Below are positions 26,168 through 38,873 of a stretch of DNA of 64,000 bases, one piece after another. Made by a program: the position numbers and the translations under genes. The notes beneath the pieces are model-generated. The model was not told the origin of the DNA. It did not search any database and saw only the letters and a program-made list of their open reading frames with translations. Each line of letters starts with the position of its first letter. The stretch's first letter is position 1. The DNA is from Ciona intestinalis (Eukaryota > Chordata > Ascidiacea > Phlebobranchia > Cionidae): the NCBI RefSeq assembly GCF_000224145.3, contig NC_020177.2, positions 4,437,713 through 4,501,712 of the forward strand. Reading direction: 5' to 3'.

Positions 26168-27331
26168 ATGAACAGTTCATCTAATGGAAATAAATCAAAA
26201 GAAGACAAAACATTGTACGATTTATTAAATGTGAAACCAACTTGCGACCAAAAAGAAATCACAGAAGCTTTTGCACAACTGGAAAAAAAGGAAAATCGGA
26301 ATTCGAAGTTGTATAAAGATGGTCATGTTGCTTATACAACACTGTCTAATCCAGTCAAGCGAAATCTGTATGATTTGTTTAATGTTGTGAATGGTGGCCA
26401 TGAAACTGCTCAAGATTGCTACAGTTGCAGTAAGACACTGTTTGAAAATGATATCGTAAAAGAATATTTACGAGCAGAGAAAAACACCAGGAAAAATGAA
26501 GTTCATCACACTGTTTATGCCTCGTTAGAAGAACTGTTTACTGGCGCAAAGTTATCACTGAACGTCAACATGGAAGTAGCATGCACGAAATGTGCATTGT
26601 TAAACTTTGTACGTACTTGTCCGTGTGTTACGTCAAACAACCCTGTAATTACCGCACAGTGTAGACTCTGCCATGGCAGTAGGGTATGCAAGGAGAACTG
26701 TTCTGTTTGCAAAAACACAAAAATAGTCCAAAAAAATACAAGATTAAGCGTTATTATTGAAAAAGGAATGAAATGCGGAGATACAATTCGTGTTACGACT
26801 GGAGAGACCATTAAAGGACCTGGAAGCACTCCTTTGATTGTAGTTGTTAATATAAAGGAGAAAAAACATCCTTACTTTGTAAGAATGGGTGAAGACCTAC
26901 ATATGCAGAAGGAAGTAAATATTACTGAAGCATTATGTGGTTGTAACTTTACTGTAAAACAACTGGATAAAAGGACTTTAGCCGTATCATCAGCTGGTAT
27001 GGTTTTATCTAATGGTTGCGAGAAATGCATTAAAAACGAAGGCATGCCACAAAGACATTCACAATTAAGCAGTGAAAGGGGAAATTTAATAATTCATTTC
27101 AGTGTAAAATTTCCAGATAAAATAAACAAAAACATATTGGCGGAATTAAAGGAAATTCTGCCGCCGTTGCCCGCATTTGAAATGCCAATAAATCCGGAAA
27201 CTGAAGAATATAAGTTGACAGATTTCGACCCAGCTTATAAACGAGACTACTGTGTAAGAGGCCAAGTGTTTGACGATGAAAAACCCGATGTTAAACTGAA
27301 AGCAAAACCCTCACCTTGTACCCATCAGTGA
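26168..27331 (+). CDS. Intronless DNAJA2-like J-domain protein lacking HPD
   Basis: The 387-residue product resembles type I Hsp40 co-chaperones (DNAJA1/DNAJA2). Residues 14-70 align with a J domain (LYDLLNVKPT... and LSNPVKRNLYDLF). The HPD tripeptide that activates Hsp70 is replaced by residues around KKENRNSK, and the Gly/Phe region is missing. The Cys-rich zinc-finger region (about 135-190) keeps pairs such as CTKC, CRLCHGSRVC and CSVC but not four regular CxxCxGxG motifs. The C-terminal substrate-binding domains are well preserved (GEDLHMQKEVNITEALCG, NEGMPQ). The protein ends in CTHQ, a CaaX-type box like CAHQ of DNAJA2, so farnesylation is plausible. The absence of introns in an intron-rich region suggests a retrogene. 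The frame is intact, arguing for current function, perhaps without Hsp70 activation. Confidence 0.92.
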   Translation: MNSSSNGNKSKEDKTLYDLLNVKPTCDQKEITEAFAQLEKKENRNSKLYKDGHVAYTTLSNPVKRNLYDLFNVVNGGHETAQDCYSCSKTLFENDIVKEYLRAEKNTRKNEVHHTVYASLEELFTGAKLSLNVNMEVACTKCALLNFVRTCPCVTSNNPVITAQCRLCHGSRVCKENCSVCKNTKIVQKNTRLSVIIEKGMKCGDTIRVTTGETIKGPGSTPLIVVVNIKEKKHPYFVRMGEDLHMQKEVNITEALCGCNFTVKQLDKRTLAVSSAGMVLSNGCEKCIKNEGMPQRHSQLSSERGNLIIHFSVKFPDKINKNILAELKEILPPLPAFEMPINPETEEYKLTDFDPAYKRDYCVRGQVFDDEKPDVKLKAKPSPCTHQ

Positions 27332-27434
27332 TATTCTATGTCTATTTTTACATAAAATGTTTCTAATGTAAAATTGTGATTTTTCATATGCCGCCCAAAT
27401 TTTGTTCGATTTTCTTTGTTTGCCTAATGTTTTA

Positions 27435-27440
27435 AATAAA
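27435..27440 (+). terminator. Polyadenylation signal of the DnaJ-like gene
   Basis: AATAAA lies about 104 bases after the stop codon at 27331. It is in the right strand and position to end this transcript. Confidence 0.6.
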
Positions 27441-28292
27441 TTTAACTATAGTAATTTGTATTTATTCCCCAACTAAGATAATGCTAAAGCCAAATTATCT
27501 AAATTCTAAACAATACTATTCACTTACTTTACTTATCACACAAAAACTGGCTTATTTAATTATTTCTTTTTAAAGTGACCCCTTCAACACGCTCAAGTAA
27601 AAAACTGTCTCTTACTTCTGTAGCTTTAAACTTAAAATAGCCCAATGAATACTATGACATTTTAATACAAGTTCCGCAAGGTTTTTACTCCTAAGTTAGA
27701 AGATTGTCAAAAACATAAAACAGCGTAAAAAACTAACAGTTAAATTTTGCATTGCAAGCATGAGTGCTTTAGTTATATTATACAGTGGAATAGCCCCAGG
27801 CATGAGGAGGGAACATATAAAAAAAACAACAGCCAACACATATTATTACTTGCTGGAAAACAAATACCAGTGCCTTTAAAGTGTCCATATCTCTACTCTA
27901 GTCCTGTATGTAATTTATATCCAAAGTAATGGTATGTGTTTTTGAATAGTTTATAACTAATGTGGGTGAGATCCTACTGTTAGGAATACCAGTAACCTTG
28001 GATTAAGGAAATGGCTCATTATAGTTGACTAGAGGATCATGGTTTGTGGCTCGAAGATCAGCTGTTAAAATTGTGAGCCGTACATTAAAAAGTCCCCAAA
28101 AGTAATCACCCACAAAGTTACATATATGTGGTAACTCATAAGCGACATGGGAACACCGGTGTTATAACGACTGCTGTTAAAGTGACGTACATACACTGTC
28201 CCAACTAAAACTTTGTATAAATTTTGGTGCATCATGTTCACCCAGCACCTCCTAACACTTGTATATTATGCCATCCACTTGGTCACATCATG
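27441..28292. other. Intergenic region with SINE-like repeat
   Basis: This lies between the 3' ends of two convergent genes. A decayed SINE-like copy covers about 27960-28170 (ending near GGGAACACCGGTGTTATAACGAC). I see no coding signal in the rest. Confidence 0.5.
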
Positions 28293-31200
28293 TTAAACAT
28301 CGGTGGATACAAATGACTGGCACGATGGATAAGATCCTCCATCACTATGAAGATCATGCTCTGGATAATGTATATATGCATCCGGAAGACGAATATAAGG
28401 ATCATTTTCCCCCTTGCTAAAAGAAAATTCTTCTTTTCTAAGAGAGGAAATACTTCCATTATTTTCATCTTTAGCTTGATTAATTGTCTTTAAATTTTCT
28501 GCAATTTCTTCAAAAATTTCAGATGTAGAAATGGCTTTGTCAATTTCTTGAATAACTTTAGGTAATTCTTTGTTTTCAAGCCCAGGTTTTCTTAGTTCAT
28601 ACACAGAGTAAATACCCTCATATTGGGTTTCTTTTTCCCCTCCATAAGGTTTATGCACTGTGGCACATTTTGAAGATACTGGTGTTTCACTGAAACTGTT
28701 CAAAACCTCTTTATGTATCACTGGTTTTGTAATCTTTGTTTTTAGAACCCTATAAAATATTTGAAAAAAGTTATATGAATGCGTCCCAAATAAATAAACA
28801 TAAAGGTTAGTTTTAACAAAAAAAGAAGACCGTCAAACTCTATTGGAAGCAACTCACAGTGGGTTCCGGATCAATAAAAAAGTAGCAATAGATAATATGA
28901 TGTAATTATATGAACATACAAACCTTGCAAAACATATGTATATGATTCCTAGTATAAGAACAATCCCCACAACACTTGTAACTGAAGCTATTATCACAAC
29001 TGTTAATGTATCTGAAAGCAATCATAAGTTTGTTAATTGAATAGATGTTGGGGTAGTGGGCCAACTATGGCCTGTATTGAACTTTACGCATATAAGGTAT
29101 TTTTGAATCAAAGTGTTTTAAAACTGATTGCAAAATAGCAGTTGGTAAGACATTTAAAAAACATGGATAAAAGCCACCAGACAAGCATTTGGTCAATGCA
29201 TAAGATACAACTGGGTTGGGGCAATTGCTGTTAGTTTCTTGCCACACATCGCCCACAATGGTGACAGGCAAGGCCCACAATTTTGTTTTCAGGCTACGAA
29301 CGAGCACTTTTACAACTGTACGGTATCACTTAGTTGGATTTACCTGGTATTGGTATTTGTATTGGTGCTGACCAATCAGAACAGAGCGTACCGTTACCTG
29401 GAAAGTAGATGTTGTGTCATGATAAGGTTTAAGATATATAATAACATTTTTCTCTTCAAATATGGTAGCAAAGATCATGTTATTTAAAAAAACAATAAGA
29501 TGGGAATTAACAGCAAATGACAGTTGTTAAAACACACTATGGACAAAAAGTGTGGAAAGAACGCCAACACAAAGTGTGGCCGTTGAACCCAACAAACATA
29601 GCTCTTACCTGTGCATGCGGTTATTTCTAGGATGGTACCAGATTCCAGATTCAAAGTAATATTGGTTTGATCCCCCTTTGTTGAAAGCGTATCTTTATTC
29701 TCAATATTACAACCTATGTCTGAGGCATTAATGCTGTTGAAACGCAACAAGAGGTTATTAAGTGTGTAAATCTAACATAGTGTTATATGTTCTCACTCAG
29801 TGTTATGTGAATCTGGCCCTGATCCAGCACTTATATTGTTGGATGATTCTCGTTACGTCATAACATACACCATAATAATTACACCAAGTGCTACTAACCA
29901 CGCAGTTAGGCTTAATTTTAATTGTGGAAATACAGTGTAGTTCAGTTATTTTTACCTGATTGCACCGCCCAGCATTATAATATAACAATAGATTTGTCCA
30001 TTGATAATATTAGGCGGCAACCATTGAATGAGGGATTCATCTCCATTGGTAGATACAAGGTAAAGGGTTGGGGGGTTAGATGGTGCTGTGAGAATATATA
30101 AAGTATTACCTAAGCACAAGGTGTGAACAGAACACCCGTGTTATAACGACTATTATTGTTGCGCTATGCAAGGGAAAATTGGTTACATTCCATAAAAAGG
30201 GATTTTAATTAGTGAGAGAAATATATAAAACGTGGAATTATGAATGAATGAACTTATTTATCCTCGCATGGCAGGGCAACAGTCGTTACAACATTGGTGT
30301 TGTGTTTTACACACTCCTTGTTCGCTTACGGGTTGCCATGTACATTTGTGAGTAATTGTTTTATGTATAGTAGGGTGAGGAAAGATGGGACGCCTTTTCA
30401 TTCTATTTTCTCGTTCCATTGGGTAATGAGCAAAAAACATTCAAAGAATTAGAATTATTTAAAACAAGATCAGGATATTTAGATGATATGTGCTAGTAAA
30501 TGTTCCATTTTCCCCCACCATACTATACATAGTTTAACAAACATTTGAAAAATGGTATAAAAATTCCAACATATTATTCACCTGCTTGTTCTGTAAGTTT
30601 GGTAATGGTTTGGTTAAAAGGCCCAGTGCCTGCGTTGTTAACTGCAGCAACTTTTATATTATACTCAGTGTATGGGTTGAGGTTTGAAAGGGTGGCAACA
30701 CCAGAAGGATCCACAAGTGTTAATGCTGTTATAGACAGATATAAAATCAATTGAATACTAATCAATAAATGAGTGTAACTTGCTTTATCTTGGCATGGCT
30801 TGAAAACAACATTCGTTATAACACAAATGTGCTGTTTTATACACCTCATGCTAACTTACGAATTACATGTCAACTATTGGGTTATGAATGTATGTCGCTT
30901 ATTTATACTCATGGGGCAACTACAGAAGTCGTGAATGACTTTCATTAAACATGATGCCCATTTATGGTTTACAAGTATGCAATTTTGTAGATGATTATTT
31001 TTTCCGTTCCCCAAACACCCTCACTAACTGCAAAACCAACTGCAAACCTTTGGTTCTAGATCTCTAATGCAAATGCCAATACTCTGTTATACAGAAGCAG
31101 CCACCTTTTCAATGTATGTTTAAACTGTGATTATTATTTTATATGTGTTTAATAAGAGAAAAAACACTATCATTACAATAGTAATGACATCGTAGCATTC

Positions 31201-34200
31201 ATTTATAAGACTTGTGTTTGTGTTGAACCATTTGCCCTAATAATGCGTATAAATCACTTTTAAAATCTTTTTAAGTCATTGAAGCATTTGTCCGCACACC
31301 AGACTATAGTTAATGATTAAAAAAGTGACAAAATTTCTTGTAATTTCTTGTAAAACTTATTGAATTATTGCCTATTGTTGAGTAATAAAACACATAAGTG
31401 ATGAGTAAGTACGTACAAAGCCCATATTCAAGACTGACGTATGTTTAAGGTCAATATTTTGCTTTTATTTTAACTCTTAACTGAATCCACACTTCTACTT
31501 TATTTGGTGATATATAACAACTGTCGTTTTTCAAGGGTAAAATGTGATTAAGATGAGAGTTGTTATAACACAGGTGTTCTATTTCATACCCCCCCCCCTA
31601 CTTAGCCCAAAGACCCATACACCAACAATAATAGCAACGACGAGCCTTCAAGATTTATATAGTTTACAAAATACAAGCCTCACCAGATTTAGAATTGTAA
31701 GTAACGTTGTATGAAGTTATATCCCCGCAGCTGAGGTCAGAGGTCAACGGGAAAATCTCGATTTTTATTTCGTTTGAAGAAATTGAGTTTATTTCAAAAT
31801 TAGGTGCAGAAATCGGAGCTGAAATTTGTAAGCTTTGTTCAAATTGGAGGTCAATTTAATTTTTATTAAAGTAGTTTATTAATAATCCAGTCTAAATTGA
31901 AGCAGAGTTAGCGATATTCTAAGTCTTAACTAATTTAATAGATGGTTTATTGTAGCGCTTACCCAAATCAGGCTGAATATAATTGTTGGGTTATTTTAAA
32001 CCCTGCACAAGTAGGTTTAAGACTAATAATAGTTTATTAAAGGGGTTATGAGTCAGATGTGGCTATATTAATACTGACATCTGGTTTAAAAAATACGTCA
32101 CAAATAGGACATTTTCCATAATTTTCAATAACATAACAATACTGCTTAAAAATTTCAGCATTTTATTAGTTAATTGAAATTGTTTTTCGAGATATTTCTG
32201 TAAAGTGGTTATTTCGGGAGATTAAGAGAAATATTATTTAGTTCCTAGTTCCCACAGAAACACAATAAAAAACCTGTGTTCTTCCAAGCAAAAAATCCTT
32301 GATTCATTTTAAGCATTGCTTAAATTGGAGATAGGATTTGAAGATAGAAACTGGTAATTTATTTTATAACACATTATTTTAACGGGTTTCTTATACCACA
32401 CTTTAACAGTACCAATATATACAAGCCTTATTTGGATACATTCTAACCTGTTTCCATCGTATAAGCTGTAACTGCACATTTACCAACAGTAATTTCTCCA
32501 TAGACAGAAGCAATATCCACTTCGTACAAAGTACACAGCTGTAAAAAATACACAGAATTTACACCGGTAACCCTACCATATATTTGCATAATACTGCTGC
32601 TCATATGCCACAGTATTATACAAATATTTACCATTGGAGCAATTGCAAAGAAGTCTTGCGAGCCTCAAACTTTGTCAAGAGGTGGTTGCACTGACTACTG
32701 TGCTGTGGTACTTTATATTTAGATATCACCCACACTTTATATCACTCACAAAGTAACAAACATGGTAACTCGTAAGCAGGAACGAGGTGTATGAAACAAA
32801 ACACCCATGTTATACCAACAGTCATTATCCGACCACATGAGGATAAAATAAGTTACATTCATTCATTCATATTAAATATTACCTGTAGTTCAGTTACATT
32901 GTACATGAAATTGCTTCTGCCTTGCTGGGTGTTAGCTGTGTAGCAAACTTTGACCGACTCGTAACTGTTTTGTGCGTAGCAAATTTGAAATGCCTCGTAA
33001 CTATGAGGGGCTGCAGGTGGTTGCCATGACAATAACATCCATGATTGACCACCAGAGACTCTCGTGCACCTCTGTGGGACTTTGTCTAAAAAGATCCATG
33101 TTTTTTATTGAATTTTATTGAGAAACATTCGCCTAAAGAAGAGAACTGTTTTCAAAAACAGGATTAAATTAATATGTTAAATGCTGCAAACTATTTAAAA
33201 CTGTTGTTTGTTATAACACAGATGTTTTATTTTATACACCTTCTGTCAGCTTCCGAGTTACAAAGTATGTTACTTGTGATTAGTCTATTCTGAACACGTA
33301 GAGGAAAAATATATTTAAACTTACTTTTTTGGTCACATAACTCCTTGGTGAACATCAGCTCAGTGGCATTGCTTTCACCAGCCTGGTTTGAAGCAATAAG
33401 TGAAACCGTGTAACTCAAGTTCATGCTCAGGGTTAAATCTTGCGAGAAGATATTCTCATTTTGGACGTTGTTTACCAGATGGTACGCTTGAACAGAAAGC
33501 GTTTTCTCTTCAAAAACAGCTACTTTAAAAAGATCTATTATCCCTGTTTTCTGGAAATGAATAAAATAGGTCATTTAATTGGCAATCTTCAAATATATGT
33601 AAATTCAGGAAATATATTTAGAAACCTTAATAAGTGGAGCAAATATAAATATGCACAAATGTGACATTTGTATGTTCTGGTTAAATATTCACATACAAGT
33701 AATACTACGGCAGCTTTTTTTGGTATCATATTCAAGCCAATTTTATTTTCATTGAAGCTAGTGTACTTTTTTAATAAAACTGCTGTTCCTTTGAAAATAA
33801 GGCAACAATTTGAATTTTTTTATTTATATATATATTTATGCGAAGTATTTTCAAAATGTAAAAAAAATTAATAATATATTTTACCTGCCATTTTGCCGTG
33901 ACTATACCAGTGTTGTCAGAACATGAAAAGTCAACAAAGTTGTTGTCAGTACTTTGGTGAGGCTCTGTGTAAATTATTACATTTATAATTGAATAGATTT
34001 TTATACAAAACCCATTAAATTTGATTTGAGATAAATAATCTGCGCCCAATTTAAGGTTATTAGTTAATGATTTCTCACTACAGTGAGAATTGTCAAATAA
34101 AATATTGGTTTAATAAAAAATCAAAATTAATATATTTTAACTGAAAAATCTATCTCAATAAAGCAGAATAACAACCTTAAACACTGTTTGAAATTAATAG

Positions 34201-37200
34201 AGTTTTAGGAATTGTTGAATTCAGGCAGCTGTTTCATTTTTGGTAAACCAATATTTTAAAAATACATTTCAACTGAAAAAAAAGCATTAAACAATGCCAT
34301 TAAATTGGGCACAAATAATCTTTTCTAAATAAATTAAACGGGTTTTGTAAAAAATGGATTTAAGGGTCTTTATTTGGTTAATAGTAATTAATACTTCCAA
34401 ACTGGTTTCAATATGAAATTATGTTTGTTTTTATAACATATCGGGGTATCATAAAAATCAGCCATCAGTATGTAGCTTACTGTACCTTGGAATTTTGAAA
34501 CAAAGTCAGGTAAATTTATTGGCATATTTTGAATGTATATGTAGCCTACAGTGGGAATTGTACTCTAGTAACAAGTTTCCATATTAACTCATTAACAAAA
34601 AAGTGTTAAAATAACCATACTAAATCCATTTTAATCAAATCCAATTTCCCCAATATTTTTATACTTATTCCTTTAATTTACTTGTAACTTAGTTAATTTA
34701 CTAAGTTTTTAAATAAAAATAAAGCGTTGAAAGATCGCTTATACACTTATAATACATACACCTACCAACCACAATGTTGACTTACTTGTGAGGTGATCAG
34801 TGGTAGCAGGGATGCCAGGTTGTTGGCTCTCGGCAATTTCTGCATATGCAATAAACGTATACATCCTAGAGTCTGCGCTTTCCAATGTGAATGAGGTGGA
34901 TGTCTTTACTTGCGATGGTGTTGTAGTTGTCTGTAATAATTATAAGCCATTTAGAGCAGTGTTTCTTAACCTATGGGAAATTACCCACATCTGGGTAATT
35001 TCAGGATAGCAGATGGGTGATCAGCAGAACCAGAATATATAGAATTATAGATGTAACAAACAATGTCACAGCTGTAAGTGGTAAAGTTGCTTTATTACTT
35101 ATGTTTTGAGTTCGTTCAAAACAACCAAACAAGAACAGTGATATTTTATCATATTTGGAATTGTTTCGTCGCATAGTGATTTATTTTCTCATCATTTAAA
35201 AAGAAAAGTAGAGCAAGCGAGGGTAAAGCAAGTTACATTCATTTTTGTCGCCGGTTTTATATACTTTATTTTTGGGACATAATAGTCAGATTTTTCTTGT
35301 ATCCGATAGCCTAGCTATTTTTTCATAATCAGTTCAATCAAATAGATAAAATTAGATTTTGGGTAATGTGACTTTGATCTGAACAGAAATGGGTAATAAG
35401 GGAAAAAGGTTAAGAACCCCTGTTTTAGAGGATAATATATTCTTTATTTCTTTCTTCGTGAACGACATCGAAATCATGTTATTTAAAGAACGAAGAAAAA
35501 GGAATTAACAGCAAAACAACAGTTGTTAAAACATGCTACGGATAAAAATTGCGGGAAAGAGTGTCAATTAAATATCATGGCTGTTGCACCCAAAAATATC
35601 TGCATTTGTGGTAAGTTTTGTAACTCGCAAAGTTATGAAATAATCTCACACTAAGTTACATACTTGCTAAATCAAAACCAGGCACAGAAACAGAACATCT
35701 GTGTTATAACGACAGTCATTGCACTAAGTTACATTCATTCATATTGTTAAAACAACTTCTTACCCCATCAAATAGAGTATATTTAGTTGTGTATTTTATA
35801 TCCGCCCATGATACAAAGCTAGCAAGGCATTCTGGTTCTCCAACACTAACTGATATAATATTGTTATTATCTGTCACATTCAATGTTGGTGGGCCCAGTA
35901 CAACTGTTAAGAAAACAACATTAATAATCATACAAAAAAGTGTATGATGTTTAAATGATACAGTTCTTTTATAATAACTATGTCACCTACTACTGGTATA
36001 ACATATTAACATGTAAGTGTGAAAAGTAATTTTACTTTGCCATTTTCTAATCCATACAGTTTTTTATAACAACTATATATTCAGTGCTACCATTGTGGGT
36101 GTATATGTCCTTGGGCAAGACACTTAACGGCAATTGCTCCAACCAAGTGGTCACTAACGGGTTTTCCATATTATCAGCCAAACATAAAAAAATTCCCCCC
36201 AAAAAAGAATCACCCTCAAAGTAACAAACTTGGTATCTCGCAAGCTGGCATGAGGTGTATTAAACAGAACACCCATGTTTAACGACTGTCGTTTTCCGGC
36301 CACACAAGGATAAAGTAAGTTATGTGCATATACATACTTACTGTTATTACAAGGATCAAATGGTTTACTAACAGTTGTGCAACTATCAGATTCCTCTTCT
36401 ATTGTCAGTCTTAAACTACCATCTTTACTAGAAATAAGCCTATCCATTAGAAATGGGCATGACATCTTTGAAGAGTTGGCATAAAAAGATGTTGAACAAA
36501 TCCTTTCATTAGAACCAGATAATAAGCATGTCACTGTAGATTCACTGCAAAACATAAGTTATAGTAGAGTGGGGGAAGATGGGACACCTTTAGCACATAA
36601 TATCCAAATATCCTGATTGAGTTTTAAACAATTATCAACGGTCTATGGAAGTCGTAAGAATACGGTTTTATAATTCTTTGAATTTTCTTTGTTTACTGCC
36701 AAATGCGACGAGAAAATAGATTGAACAGGTGTCCCATCTTCCCCCACCCTACTATATAACAGATTTTCTAAAGTATGGATAATATAGGTAACCCCTCATA
36801 CCACATCTGGACCAAGCCAAATGACGAACAAACGTAGTTTCTTGTACTGTAATAATAACTGAAATAGTCGGATTAAAAACAAAAGTATTTACGGACTCCT
36901 GCCAGCATTTTTAGTTAATAGTAAATAAACTTGATATTTTAATGTATTTAGAATATAATTTTGATATGTTCGATATAATATGTATAGGATACACGATATA
37001 CCAAGTTCTATTAAATATGCAGCAAAAATTAAGCTCAATTAATCGGTGGACCAAAAATATGTATAGTAGAGCGGGGGAAGATAGGACACCTTTTCACTCT
37101 ATTTTCTCGTTCCATTTGGTAGTAAACAGAGAACATTCAAAGAATTATAAAACTATATCCTCAAGACTCCCATAGACCGTTGTTAATTGTTTAAAACACG

Positions 37201-38050
37201 ATCAGGATATTTGGATATTATGTGCTAAAGGTGTCCCATCTTCTCCCACCCTACTATATATATTTTTTACCAGTAACTAGTTTTATCAATCTTTTATTCA
37301 AATAATCTAGACTATAATTAGAAATTAGTGCAGGCTGTGCAGCACTGTAAAATATTTGAAATTAGTGCAGCACTTTAGTATATACAATAATAACCTATTA
37401 TACTGAAGTTTTCGTATATATACTAATTAAGGTATTTACCAGTTCCCTGACCCTGTTACGCTGCTGATTAAAGATGTGTAGTTTTTACCTACACTCGAAT
37501 TTTCTGTCCATGAGCATGAGAAATAAATGTCATTAATATTAGGCATGCCCCAACACAGTGATGTGTATTCGCATGGTGAGACACAATTTATTTCGATGTC
37601 GCAATCCTGTGTTGGTTGCGAATAGGTACCTGGAATAGAAGAATAAATGAATGTAACTTATTTATGTATGGCCTACAGTTTAAACAACCCATAAGTGACC
37701 AAGGGGTTGAAGCAATTGCCGTGGTTCTGAAGAAACGTGCACCAACAATGGTAGTAACATTAAGTCAATGTCTGTATTTTCTGGGATCGAGGCCTTGCCA
37801 AAAATAATTCACTTTGGTATAAAAATTGTGTAGGTTAATGGTATTTAATACAGACACTTGGTTAAGATTTGTGAAGATATTTTTATTAGTTTTTTTCACA
37901 TACACATAACACTTAAGTAATTTTGACTGTTAAAATATATAGCTTTAATATCATTTAAAATATATATATATATATTATAAATTTCTCACAAAACTTACTT
38001 TTATAAAATAAAACAATAAAAAATAAAACTGAACTTAAATCTCTGAACAT
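28293..38050 (-). CDS. Single-pass receptor with FnIII / class I cytokine-receptor-like ectodomain
   Basis: Fifteen exons all join in frame to give 802 residues: 37999-38050, 37440-37629, 36342-36544, 35764-35903, 34786-34930, 33885-33964, 33325-33550, 32883-33085, 32448-32538, 31684-31818, 30582-30725, 29956-30085, 29609-29733, 28924-29011, 28293-28749. It starts with a signal peptide (MFRDLSSVLFFIVLFYKSTYS). A Cys-rich first domain follows, with the C-x-W signature FSCSW (Cys56-x-Trp58) typical of class I cytokine receptors. Several FnIII-like modules follow (for example ATLSNLNPYTEYNIKVAAVN; APSNPPTLYLVSTNGDE; LLSWQPPAAPHSYEAF). A transmembrane helix lies at about 624-648 (TVVIIASVTSVVGIVLILGI). 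The tail of about 150 residues has several tyrosines (YEGIYSVYEL, DPYIRLPDAYIHYPEHDL). The layout is gp130/LIFR-like. I found no WSXWS motif and no clear Box1 or YxxQ. Another FnIII receptor family remains possible. Confidence 0.78.
30240..30360 (+). repeat. SINE-like tail repeat
   Basis: It begins GAATGAATGAACTTATTTATCC and continues with the block ending near TTCGCTTACGGGTTGCCATG. The same block recurs at about 24620-24702, 30765-30860, 32700-32870 and 36230-36330 in either orientation. It lies in the receptor gene's intron between exons 12 and 11. Confidence 0.55.
30366..30526 (-). mobile_element. MITE-like element with internal deletion
   Basis: Both inverted termini are present (TATAGTAGGGTGAGGAAAGA and CCCCCACCATACTATA). 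About 35 bp of the usual interior is missing. It lies in the receptor gene's intron 11. Confidence 0.8.
36560..36756 (+). mobile_element. MITE-like element, full length (first of inverted pair)
   Basis: TATAGTAGAGTGGGGGAAGA at the left and CCCCCACCCTACTATA at the right. It lies 16 bases upstream, in transcript direction, of receptor exon 3 (36342-36544). Orientation is opposite to the copy at 37062. Confidence 0.88.
37062..37258 (-). mobile_element. MITE-like element, full length (second of inverted pair)
   Basis: TATAGTAGAGCGGGGGAAGA at the left and CTCCCACCCTACTATA at the right. It is in the same intron as the 36560 copy, 305 bp away, and reversed. Confidence 0.88.
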
Positions 38051-38831
38051 TTTATAACTTTGAAAAACAGCCTCTAAAAGCTAAACACTTAACAAAATTT
38101 AGCCTGTAGGACAGTAGATCCATAGCATATCCCCAACACATTGAGAATGAATACCTTACTTGCTGTAGAGGTATTGTACTTACGAGTAAAAGATTAATAA
38201 TTAACAGAGGTCAATATACGGTTTGTGTGTGTGCCTCAGTCATTTTATCCAAATAGTTTTTTTCTTTGGGTTTTGTTTGGTAACAGTTACAAAAAGAAAC
38301 ATGCTGTTTTATTAGTTTGGAAAGAATAAAATTAATCGATAAATAATAATTTCCTACAGCAAGCACACGTTGTGCACAAAGCGGCAATGAAACTACAACA
38401 CATTATAGTTTGATCATACTACAACACATTATAGTTTGATCATAGATAATCACTTTGTATTGTTGGCATAAGTTGGATGTTGCCTAGCCTAGCATCTTAC
38501 ATGGTGCTATTACCATTTTATAATCATAACAATTACAAAAACATACTTTTACTTTTGAGTGTTTTTTTGTATTATGTGACAGAAATACCTTTAGCTATAT
38601 GCTAGTGGTTTGAATAATAATATCAATTCTGTTTTTCAATGTTATTTGCAATAAATAAACTTTAATAAAGTTCAAAGTTAACGCCTTCACTTTATATTAA
38701 ATAAACAGACAAGTAATTAACGTGGATTGACATTCTGTGATCTTATCCTATATATCGTGTAATACACATATTTGTAGACCGTAGTTGTAATAATCGAAAA
38801 TCTGTTTGATATGTGTTAAAATAATACTTAC

Positions 38832-38873
38832 TTCTGAAATACAAAGTGCAGCGTAGTTACTGGAGTACAACAT
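38832..38873 (-). other. Possible upstream leader exon of the receptor gene
   Basis: On the minus strand, ATGTTGTACTCCAGTAACTA opens a 14-codon stretch followed by a strong donor, GTAAGTATTAT. No acceptor before the 38050 start joins it in frame cleanly, so it is more likely non-coding leader than coding sequence. It may also be chance. Confidence 0.25.
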
